A DNA stretch of 5,961 nt, taken from the NCBI GenBank assembly GCA_025360235.1, contig JANYCO010000602.1, positions 1 to 5,961 on the forward strand, written 5' to 3'. How positions within the stretch are numbered: position 1 is the first letter of the stretch; the number at the start of each line of letters is the position of its first letter. Position numbers and translations under genes: made by a program. The stretch comes from Cytophagales bacterium. Its GTDB lineage: Bacteria > Bacteroidota > Bacteroidia > Cytophagales > Cytophagaceae. Of the stretch, positions 1-5,872 are shown piece after piece. Under the pieces are notes generated by a model. The model made no database searches. It worked only from the letters and a program-made list of their open reading frames with translations, and was not told where the DNA came from.

Positions 1-51
1 TACCCTTAAGAAATCTAAACTGGTTACCCAAAACCGAATTATAACCAACTA

Positions 52-69
52 TACGTGGTAAACCACGTA
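52..69. repeat. Perfect 8-bp inverted repeat, 2-base centre
   Basis: The left arm TACGTGGT (52-59) and right arm ACCACGTA (62-69) are exact reverse complements around AA. The short centre suits a DNA-binding-protein operator better than an RNA hairpin, although an RNA with a 4-base loop and a 7-bp stem is possible. No T-run follows on either strand, so it does not look like an ordinary intrinsic terminator. It lies about 315 bases before the large gene and overlaps one of the possible stop codons of an upstream gene (59-61). Its role is not known. Confidence 0.6.
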
Positions 70-252
70 AAAATATACTTCTATATTATATTGAAATAAG
101 TCTATGAAAAAACAGCTACTAGTTAATTTTACTTTATCGTCATTAATTTACTTTTACTTAACACCTAAGGGATTAAAGTTTTTTGATAAGTCAAAGTTTA
201 AGTTTAGGAGTATTTATTCCCATAATCCATTTTCGTCTTAATTTAAACTTAC

Positions 253-278
253 CTTTTATAAGATAATCCGTATAAAAG
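253..278. repeat. AT-rich inverted repeat, 8-bp arms, 10-base loop
   Basis: CTTTTATA (253-260) pairs exactly with TATAAAAG (271-278) across the loop AGATAATCCG. The arms are nearly all A and T, so the hairpin would be weak, and no T-run follows. It sits about 106 bases before the start codon of the large gene and could be a leader hairpin or a regulator site. Chance occurrence in AT-rich DNA is a real alternative. Confidence 0.4.
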
Positions 279-374
279 ATGTGACCCATAGAAAATAGTG
301 AGTTTTATAGGTCTTTCTTGAAAGTTCTGATTTAATAATTTCAATAACCGTTCCTCTTAGTATAGTAGTTTAAT

Positions 375-378
375 AAGG
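375..378 (+). promoter_or_regulatory. Shine-Dalgarno-like AAGG before the large gene
   Basis: AAGG ends six bases before the ATG at 385, a suitable distance for a ribosome-binding site. Many Bacteroidota genes lack a clear Shine-Dalgarno sequence, so this may matter little. The start itself is well fixed: an in-frame TAA lies at 379-381, directly upstream, and a signal peptide begins at this ATG. Confidence 0.45.
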
Positions 379-384
379 TAACTT

Positions 385-459
385 ATGGTAAAAAAATTAT
401 TGCTAGTTTTAGTTTTATTAGGTTTTATATCGTTTGTAGGAACATCTCATGTATATGGG
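385..459 (+). other. Sec signal peptide (residues 1-25)
   Basis: The N-terminus has Lys3-Lys4, a strongly hydrophobic core (residues 5-19, mostly Leu, Val, Ile, Phe and Gly) and a polar end, with a plausible signal peptidase I site after Val23-Tyr24-Gly25. A lipobox-like Leu-Met-Ala-Cys occurs at 29-32, but His22 and Lys26 separate it from the hydrophobic core. Together with the T9SS sorting domain, this makes lipoprotein processing unlikely. Confidence 0.85.
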
Positions 460-3400
460 AAAGGTATTTTAATGGCATGTGGTACCTCTGTTTCTGCTCC
501 CTCTTTTGCTTGTGTAGGTCAAACAATTTCAGTAACTGGAACAGCTTTGGGTGGGAATTCGGCGACTTTGTCTACAGATGGTGCGGGAGTTTTTACACAA
601 ACAGGTTTCATAGTAAGTAATCCTATCTTCACTTATGTACCCGATCCATCTGACGTGTTTGTAACATTTACTTGTGATAATGGAGGCGAAAATAGTTGTG
701 TTGGAGGTCAGAGTACAATATCGACAAGTACAACTATAAATCCATTACCTACTGTTGCAACAAGCTCAATACCCTCCATTATTTGTACCGGAGGTACTTC
801 AAATTTAAATGCACTGCCATCAGGAGGACTAGCTCCTTACAGTTACAGCTGGACTCCCCTTGCTTCAGGCTTAAGTTCAACTACGATTCCAAATCCTGTT
901 GCTACTCCTCTGAGTACCATAACGTATTCAGTTGTGGTGACAGATGCTAATTTATGTAGCAGTGTACCTACACCCGTTACGGTTACTGTAAATCCAATCC
1001 CTACAATAACAGGAGTTGTTCCAGGTGTACAATGTGGTCCTGGTATAACAACATTATCAGCCACTGCCTCAGCAGGTATTATCAATTGGTATACAGCTCC
1101 TACAGGAGGTTCATTAGTAAATACAGGACCTACCTTTTCACCCAGTATCCCATCCACCACTACCTATTTTGTTGATGCAACCGCCAGCGGCTGTACCTCA
1201 CCAGTTAGAACCCCTGTTGCTGGAACAGTAAATCTTATTCCAGCAGCTCCTGTATTAGGTTCCAATAGTCCTGTATGTTCTGGATTGCCAATTAATCTTA
1301 ATGCTGCATTTGTGTCGGGAGGTAGTTATTCCTGGACAGGTCCAAATACGTTTAGCTCTACTTTGCAAAACCCAACTATAGGATCTTCTTCTGCTATTAA
1401 CGCTGGTACTTATTTTTGTACAGTAACGGTTTTGACTTGTGTTAGTACCTCCGCTTCAGTAAATGTTATAGTAAACCCGACTCCTACAATATCTGGAGTA
1501 GTACCTGGTGTTCGTTGTGGTTCTGGTACAGTTGGTTTATCTGCTACTGCCTCTGCCGGCACTATCAGCTGGTATAACGCTCCTTCTGGAGGTGTGTTAT
1601 TAGGTACAGGTCCTACTTATACAACACCCATTATTTCAACTACCACTTCTTATTATGTAGACGCAACAGCAAGTGGTTGTACTTCACCAACTAGAACACT
1701 CGTAACTGCGACAGTAAATGTTATACCAGCTCCTCCTACATTAGGTTCCAATAGTCCTGTTTGTTCGGGATTACCAATTAACCTCAATGCTCAGTTTGTT
1801 TCAGGAGGTAGCTATTCTTGGACAGGACCAAGTACTTACGCTTCAAATTTACAAAATCCAATAATACCTGGAGCTGCACCTATTAATGCAGGAACTTATT
1901 TTTGCAATGTAACTGTTTTGGGTTGCGTAAGTGCTAACAACTCGATTACCGTCGTTGTAATTACTCCTCCAACAATTACCGGAGTAACTCCTGGAACAAG
2001 GTGTGGTGCTGGAATTGTACCATTATCCGCTACAGCATCATCAGGTACAATAAATTGGTATACTGTACCTACTCTGGGCTCAGTCGTAAATACAGGACCG
2101 GGTTATTCTCCCAGTATACCTGCCACCACAAGTTATTATGTAGACGCTACCGCCAGCGGATGCACTACCCCAGTGCGATCGCTTGTTACTGCTACCGTAA
2201 ACTTAATACCAACCCCACCTCTAATAGGTTCCAATAGTCCGGTCTGTTCGGGATTATCAATTAACCTTAACGCCTCCTTTGTGGCTGGTGGTAGCTATTC
2301 GTGGACTGGACCAAATGCTTTTATTTCCAGTGTTCAGAATCCTATTATAGCATCAGCATCAGCTATTAATGCCGGGACTTATTTTTGCACAGTATCCGTT
2401 TTGGGTTGTATAAGTTCTTCCTCTTCTGCGAATGTTGTTGTCAATGCTACTCCTATAGCTCCTGCAACAGGTAGTAACTCTCCAATATGCGCAGGATCAA
2501 CTCTTAATCTTACCACTGGTGTAATTGCCAGTACTTATTCATGGACAGGACCAGCTTCATTTACTGCTACTACTCAAAATGCAAATATTGGATCGGCTAC
2601 AGTTGCAGCTGCGGGTACATATAATCTGGTGGTCACAAGTGCAGCAGGTTGTATAAGCCCTCCTGGAACTGTAGTAGTAATAGTAGACCCGGTTCCAACA
2701 GTCAATGCTAATTCTGATCAAGTTAAATGTGCTAACAATCCAGTAACCGCTTTGAATGGATCAAAAATAAATGCTATTGGTGCCATATGGTCGGGTGGAG
2801 CAGGTACGTTTTCTCCGAATAATACGACTCTAAATGCTACTTATACTCCGACGGCTGCAGAAATAATTGGAGGTGGCTTAACATTAACATTAACCTCAAC
2901 CGGAACAGGTGCTTGTGCAGCAGTGAATGATCCGATGACGATTGTTATTAATCCTTCTCCAACAATAAATGTAGGTGCGGATCAAATTATCTGTCAGGGA
3001 GCAGGAGTACCTTTGACAGCTGCAGTAACAGGGAGTCCAACGTCTATACTATGGACCACAACAGGGACCGGAACATTTACATCCGCTAGTTTATTTTCAA
3101 CAAATTATACCCACTCTGTTCCCGAAATCGGAGCGGGCGCAATAACACTTACAGCCACTGTTTCAAAAGCAGGGTGTATAAATGTTTCAGATAATCTTAC
3201 CCTTACTGTAAATCCAAATCCAACACTTGTCATAACAAATCCTGCTTCTGTTTGTGCTCCTGGAACAGCTGATATCTCACTTCCAGCGTTAAGAACCGGA
3301 TCTGTAGGAGTTTCTTCTGTATCCTACTGGACAAACTCAGGAGCAACACTTTCTTTAGGTACACCATCTGCAGTAGGTGGCCCTGCTGGTACTTATACAA

Positions 3401-5829
3401 ATTATATTAGAGGAGTAAGTGCTGCCGGTTGTTTTGCTATACAACCAATTACGGTGACCGTTACGAATCCTCCTACAGTTGTAATTACAAATCCTGCTAC
3501 TGTTTGTGCACCTTCCACAGTAGATTTAACACTTCCGGCTGTAACAACAGGATCAACAGCAGGATTAACATTTGGTTATTTTACAAATGCAGGAGCTACC
3601 ATTGCGGTATTGCCTCCGAATACAATATCTGCTTCTTCCACCTATTATATAAAAGGAACGGATGCATTTAACTGTTTTGATATTAAACCTGTGATAGTGG
3701 CTATAACACCTGGTCCAACAGCAAATGCTGGCACAGATATATCTGTTTGTTCAAATAATCCATCAACTGCTCTTGCAGGAGGCGTAACAATTGCTACTGG
3801 AGGCTCATGGTCCGGAGGATCCGGTGTATTTATTCCTGATAATCTTACTTTAAATGCAACCTATATTCCTACAGCTTCAGAAGTGTTAAGTGGTAGCGTA
3901 AACCTGACTTTGCAATCCACCGGAAACGGATCTTGTGCTGCTGTAAATGACGTGATGAAAATTAGCTATACATCTGCTCCCTCATCAAATGCAGGACCTG
4001 ACAAAACACTTTGTGCTAGTAATCCATCAATAGGACTTAACGGTATTGTAACAATAGCTTCTGGAGGAAACTGGTCATCAGTTGGTGGTAGTGGTTCATT
4101 TGCTCCTTCCTCATCTGTTTTGAATACTTCTTATACACCAGGCGCTACAGAAATTGCATTGGGTTATGCAACCTTAATTTTAACAACAACAGGTAATGGT
4201 TCTTGTATTCCGGTAGCAGATACTGTGGTAATTAATTATACTCCGAATCCCACTCTTTTGATTACAAACCCGCCATCGGCTTGTGTTCCTTCAACTGTCG
4301 ATATAACAGGAGCCTCTGTAACGGCAGGCTCTGCAGCTGGTCTTACGTATACTTATTGGACAAATTCAGGAGCTACAGCAGCACTTGCAGCACCAGCGTC
4401 TTTAGCTATTTCAACTACCTATTATATAAAAGGTACTGATGCCACTTCTTGTTTTACTATTCAACCGGTAGTGGTTACGATAAATCCAATTCCAACATTA
4501 TTGATTTCGGATCCCGCAGCAGTTTGTATTCCTTCTACAGTCAATATAATGTCCCCATCCATTGTTACAGGTTCAACTCCTGGATTAATTTATTCCTACT
4601 GGCAAGATGCTTCTGCTTCTATTATTGAATCAGCAGCTGCTTCTGTACCAAGTTCAGGTACCTTTTATATAAAAGGGTTAAACAGTACTACTAGTTGTTT
4701 TAATATAAAACCTGTAACAGTAGTAGCGAATTCAGGGGTTCTTAACACCACCACCGTTTCGCCTTCCTATGATACAATTTGTGAAGGACAAAATACTTCA
4801 GTAACCATTAATGCTACTCAGGCCGGCGTTTCTTATGCTGCTTTTGACGCAGGTACTCAATTGGGTGCTGCAGTATTGGGAGATGGAACAAATAAGAGTA
4901 TACCACTTAATTATACTTCTCTATTTCCATTTGGAAATGAGATTACTATTCAGGGTAGTTTAGCAGGTTGTCCCACTGTAACTTTATTGGCAAAAGATTC
5001 TGTATTTAAGAGTGTAATTGCTGCACCTTCGATTATAAGTTTTCCTTCCACGTTTCTTTGTATACCAGATTCAGTAATACTTTCTGTTCCGGGTTCATTT
5101 GCTAAATACGAATGGCATTATGGTGTTACATCTTCTTATGCATCTTCTTCACAAGTAGTGAATGCCGCAACAAATAAGGATACCGTTTACATACCAGGCT
5201 ACTATTTTCTAAAGGTAACTGATATATATGGTTGTTCTGTAAAAACACCAGGTTTACATATTGCCTATAATGGTACTTTACCTGTGATTTCCCAATCCGG
5301 AAATACAGGTACACAAGTTGATATGCATTGTACGGCTGCCACCACTTATCAATGGTATGTAGAAAATGCTACCGGAAAACTTAAATATATAAAAGGTGCC
5401 AACACCGCCAATCTCAGGACTTATTTTGATGGCAAGTATTATGTAGCTTCTAAAAATAATAATTGTTATCTCTATTCAAACAAAAATATAGTATCAGGTA
5501 TGGCTGGTGGAAATATTTTAAAACAAGGATTTCTTGAAGACGACAGTAGTATAGTTATTCCAGATATCGATATCATAGAAACGATAGAAGTCTTTCCAAA
5601 TCCTAGTTTTGGAAGGTTTGAAGTTCAATATATTAGTACTTCAAATGAAGTTTCTGTAGTAAATATTTATAGTGCTATGGATGGAAAATTGATTGCCAAA
5701 AAAGAATATTCGGTTCAAGGTTTTATTTCTGCTGAATTTAATGAATATGGATTAAGTAATGGGATTTATTTCGTGGAGGTGGTTAAAGAAGGAAAGAGAT
5801 TACGAAAGAAAATCACAATACAAAAATAA
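385..5829 (+). CDS. Giant secreted Ig-like repeat protein with T9SS type A sorting domain (putative adhesin)
   Basis: This 1814-residue protein is predicted to leave the cell by Sec and then type IX secretion, ending anchored on the cell surface or released. Seen in the sequence: signal peptide 1-25, divergent N-terminal domain 26-119, Ig/PKD-like module 121-204, three A-B units 205-688, a fourth B module 689-769, two C-C-D-D blocks 770-1450, three non-repeated Ig-like modules 1451-1705, an acidic linker, and a C-terminal sorting domain from about 1733. Modules are about 80-90 residues and mostly carry one cysteine near each end and a central aromatic or tryptophan. The composition is very rich in Thr, Ser, Gly, Ala, Asn and Pro and poor in charge until the C-terminal quarter. 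No enzyme motif is visible. The A modules match the known CHU_C-associated Ig-like type. Adhesin, stalk or matrix function is inferred from architecture only. The start is fixed by an in-frame stop at 379-381, and the gene ends in a double stop, TAATAA (5827-5832). The reading frame is intact. Confidence 0.95.
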   Translation: MVKKLLLVLVLLGFISFVGTSHVYGKGILMACGTSVSAPSFACVGQTISVTGTALGGNSATLSTDGAGVFTQTGFIVSNPIFTYVPDPSDVFVTFTCDNGGENSCVGGQSTISTSTTINPLPTVATSSIPSIICTGGTSNLNALPSGGLAPYSYSWTPLASGLSSTTIPNPVATPLSTITYSVVVTDANLCSSVPTPVTVTVNPIPTITGVVPGVQCGPGITTLSATASAGIINWYTAPTGGSLVNTGPTFSPSIPSTTTYFVDATASGCTSPVRTPVAGTVNLIPAAPVLGSNSPVCSGLPINLNAAFVSGGSYSWTGPNTFSSTLQNPTIGSSSAINAGTYFCTVTVLTCVSTSASVNVIVNPTPTISGVVPGVRCGSGTVGLSATASAGTISWYNAPSGGVLLGTGPTYTTPIISTTTSYYVDATASGCTSPTRTLVTATVNVIPAPPTLGSNSPVCSGLPINLNAQFVSGGSYSWTGPSTYASNLQNPIIPGAAPINAGTYFCNVTVLGCVSANNSITVVVITPPTITGVTPGTRCGAGIVPLSATASSGTINWYTVPTLGSVVNTGPGYSPSIPATTSYYVDATASGCTTPVRSLVTATVNLIPTPPLIGSNSPVCSGLSINLNASFVAGGSYSWTGPNAFISSVQNPIIASASAINAGTYFCTVSVLGCISSSSSANVVVNATPIAPATGSNSPICAGSTLNLTTGVIASTYSWTGPASFTATTQNANIGSATVAAAGTYNLVVTSAAGCISPPGTVVVIVDPVPTVNANSDQVKCANNPVTALNGSKINAIGAIWSGGAGTFSPNNTTLNATYTPTAAEIIGGGLTLTLTSTGTGACAAVNDPMTIVINPSPTINVGADQIICQGAGVPLTAAVTGSPTSILWTTTGTGTFTSASLFSTNYTHSVPEIGAGAITLTATVSKAGCINVSDNLTLTVNPNPTLVITNPASVCAPGTADISLPALRTGSVGVSSVSYWTNSGATLSLGTPSAVGGPAGTYTNYIRGVSAAGCFAIQPITVTVTNPPTVVITNPATVCAPSTVDLTLPAVTTGSTAGLTFGYFTNAGATIAVLPPNTISASSTYYIKGTDAFNCFDIKPVIVAITPGPTANAGTDISVCSNNPSTALAGGVTIATGGSWSGGSGVFIPDNLTLNATYIPTASEVLSGSVNLTLQSTGNGSCAAVNDVMKISYTSAPSSNAGPDKTLCASNPSIGLNGIVTIASGGNWSSVGGSGSFAPSSSVLNTSYTPGATEIALGYATLILTTTGNGSCIPVADTVVINYTPNPTLLITNPPSACVPSTVDITGASVTAGSAAGLTYTYWTNSGATAALAAPASLAISTTYYIKGTDATSCFTIQPVVVTINPIPTLLISDPAAVCIPSTVNIMSPSIVTGSTPGLIYSYWQDASASIIESAAASVPSSGTFYIKGLNSTTSCFNIKPVTVVANSGVLNTTTVSPSYDTICEGQNTSVTINATQAGVSYAAFDAGTQLGAAVLGDGTNKSIPLNYTSLFPFGNEITIQGSLAGCPTVTLLAKDSVFKSVIAAPSIISFPSTFLCIPDSVILSVPGSFAKYEWHYGVTSSYASSSQVVNAATNKDTVYIPGYYFLKVTDIYGCSVKTPGLHIAYNGTLPVISQSGNTGTQVDMHCTAATTYQWYVENATGKLKYIKGANTANLRTYFDGKYYVASKNNNCYLYSNKNIVSGMAGGNILKQGFLEDDSSIVIPDIDIIETIEVFPNPSFGRFEVQYISTSNEVSVVNIYSAMDGKLIAKKEYSVQGFISAEFNEYGLSNGIYFVEVVKEGKRLRKKITIQK
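460..741 (+). other. Divergent N-terminal domain, residues 26-119 (predicted distal tip)
   Basis: The first region of the mature protein is unlike the A, B, C and D repeats. It carries four cysteines (32, 43, 97 and 105), the short motif VTFTC and an acidic, Gly/Asn-rich turn just after Cys97. It is probably a beta-sandwich of Ig-like kind, but I do not recognise its family. Because a T9SS cargo is anchored through its C-terminal end, this domain would lie farthest from the cell. A binding role is inference. Confidence 0.5.
745..996 (+). other. Single Ig/PKD-like module, residues 121-204
   Basis: This module has the layout of the PKD/Ig-like units common in Bacteroidota surface proteins: an early Cys-Thr-Gly-Gly, a central YSYSW strand, a TYSVVVTD strand, then a Cys and the closing VTVTVNP. 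It is present once and leads into the A-B array. The family call rests on these strand motifs only. Confidence 0.7.
997..1479 (+). repeat. A-B repeat unit 1 (residues 205-365)
   Basis: Module A1 (205-283) has VVPGVQCG, LSATASAG, NWYTAP, TTTYFVDATASGCTSP and a closing TVN. This is the CHU_C-associated Ig-like pattern (Cys-Gly, WY, tyrosine strand, GC). Module B1 (284-365) has GSNSPVCSGLPINLNA, SGGSYSWTGP, INAGTYFC and a closing VIVNP. A has two cysteines and B has three. The unit is 483 bases, in frame. Confidence 0.9.
1480..1965 (+). repeat. A-B repeat unit 2 (residues 366-527)
   Basis: Second in-frame copy, 486 bases. A2 (366-445) keeps VVPGVRCG, LSATASAG and DATASGCTSP. B2 (446-527) keeps GSNSPVCSGLPINLNA and SGGSYSWTGP exactly as in unit 1. 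A 20-base string in B is identical between unit 1 (1255-1274) and unit 2 (1741-1760), yet elsewhere identical residues use different codons. Confidence 0.9.
1966..2448 (+). repeat. A-B repeat unit 3 (residues 528-688)
   Basis: Third in-frame copy, 483 bases. A3 (528-606) has VTPGTRCG, LSATASSG and DATASGCTTP. B3 (607-688) has GSNSPVCSGLSINLNA, AGGSYSWTGP and INAGTYFC. The 15-base string AGGTTCCAATAGTCC occurs at the same place in all three B modules (1257, 1743 and 2226). Confidence 0.9.
2449..2691 (+). repeat. Fourth, diverged B module (residues 689-769)
   Basis: This module keeps GSNSPICAG, TYSWTGP, AAAGTY and a terminal GC but has no A partner. It has lost the extra cysteine of B1-B3: the strand after AGTY reads NLVVTS instead of FC. 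It sits between the A-B array and the C-C-D-D blocks and is closer to the general PKD-like module of Bacteroidota than B1-B3 are. Confidence 0.85.
2692..3711 (+). repeat. C-C-D-D block 1 (residues 770-1109)
   Basis: C1 (770-857) and C2 (858-944) share an N-terminal NxxxDQ(V/I)xC-type opening, a W before a GTF turn, a (S/T)xxEI segment and LT(L/A)T strands ending near GxC or AGC. D1 (945-1029) and D2 (1030-1109) share VITNPA.VCAP, a YWTN/YFTN-GAT strand, a YI(R/K)G strand and a late Cys. The block is 340 residues long. Confidence 0.85.
3712..4734 (+). repeat. C-C-D-D block 2 (residues 1110-1450)
   Basis: This repeats the module order of block 1 at almost the same length (341 residues). C3 (1110-1197) resembles C1 closely (SGGSG.F, TLNATY, PTASE, GSCAAVND). 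C4 (1198-1287) has SNAGPDKTLC and YTPGATEI. D3 (1288-1368) resembles D2 (TYYIKGTDA), and D4 (1369-1450) is the most diverged D module. C2 is less like C4 than C1 is like C3. Confidence 0.85.
4735..5499 (+). other. Three non-repeated Ig-like modules (residues 1451-1705)
   Basis: Module 1451-1544 has ICEGQNTSVTINATQAGVSY and a later GCPTVTL, the form of an Ig-like unit often seen in Bacteroidota adhesins. Module 1545-1630 has FLCIPDSVILSV, KYEWHYG and GYYFLKVTDIYGCS. Module 1631-1705 has TTYQWYVENATGK, YIKGA and GKYYVASKNNNC. These three are richer in Lys, Asp and aromatic residues than the repeats before them. They lie next to the sorting domain, so they should be nearest the membrane. Confidence 0.7.
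5581..5826 (+). other. T9SS type A C-terminal sorting domain (about residues 1733-1814)
   Basis: The last 80 or so residues show the three hallmarks of the Por secretion-system sorting domain: VFPNPSFGRF near its start (Pro-Asn-Pro at 1738-1740), GLSNGIYFVEV, and a basic beta-strand end RKKITIQK. In this family the domain directs passage through the type IX outer-membrane machine and is normally removed as the cargo is attached to the cell surface or released. An acidic linker (residues about 1712-1734, rich in Asp, Glu and Ile) precedes it. Confidence 0.95.
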
Positions 5830-5845
5830 TAATGCAATTTTTATT

Positions 5846-5853
5846 TATCTTCG
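5846..5853 (+). promoter_or_regulatory. Possible Bacteroidota promoter -7 element for ligA
   Basis: TATCTTCG fits the Bacteroidota -7 pattern TAnnTTTG except for one base (C for T). It lies 19 bases before the ATG at 5873, which would give a very short leader. No TTG is found at the expected -33 distance. The 43-base spacer (5830-5872) shows no hairpin-plus-T-run terminator, so read-through from the large gene is also possible. Confidence 0.35.
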
Positions 5854-5872
5854 TATTCCAAATTAATGATAA

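Larger units (their letters stand above)
1..384. other. AT-rich intergenic leader, no supported gene
   Basis: This stretch is visibly richer in A and T than the gene that follows. All three plus-strand frames entering from the left edge are closed early, at TAA 7-9, TAA 59-61 and TAA 42-44, so any upstream plus-strand gene must end by position 61. One minus-strand frame is open from about 85 to the edge but has no ATG. The region holds two perfect inverted repeats and a Shine-Dalgarno-like site near its end. I looked for the Bacteroidota promoter pattern (TTG, about 19-21 bases, TAnnTTTG) and found only poor matches, such as TAAGTTTA at 199-206 without a well-spaced TTG. It is most likely the 5' regulatory region and leader of the large gene. 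Confidence 0.6.

Noticed and set aside
1..61. Possible C-terminal tail of an upstream plus-strand gene (frame ending at TAA 42-44 or at TAA 59-61)
   Set aside because: Fewer than 20 codons are visible in either frame, neither tail is recognisable, and the two frames compete, so no call can be supported.
1..85. Open minus-strand frame running to the left edge
   Set aside because: It has no ATG, covers only about 28 codons after a stop at 86-88, and has no recognisable content.
104..241. A 45-codon plus-strand reading frame starting MKKQLL with a somewhat hydrophobic N-terminal part
   Set aside because: It lies in strongly AT-rich DNA, has no ribosome-binding site or promoter I can support, resembles no family I know, and its later part is low-complexity Lys/Phe. 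A real small protein cannot be excluded, and conservation of the frame in related strains would decide.
469..480. Lipobox-like Leu-Met-Ala-Cys at residues 29-32, suggesting a lipoprotein
   Set aside because: It is too far from the hydrophobic core, with His22 and Lys26 between, and the protein ends in a T9SS sorting domain that already explains surface localisation.
843..1160. Minus-strand open frame of 105 codons, and similar shorter frames elsewhere inside the large gene
   Set aside because: They lie wholly inside the large gene in other frames, have no family features, and arise from the repetitive low-charge codons of the sense strand.
2175..2182. GCGATCGC palindrome, identical to the HIP1 motif abundant in cyanobacteria
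   Set aside because: It occurs once, inside codons of module A3, in a clearly Bacteroidota gene, so it is most likely chance.
997..2448. Regularly spaced repeats considered as a CRISPR-like or mobile-element array
   Set aside because: The spacing of about 483-486 bases is in frame, keeps codon structure throughout and encodes Ig-like modules. There are no short identical repeats with unique spacers and no terminal inverted repeats.
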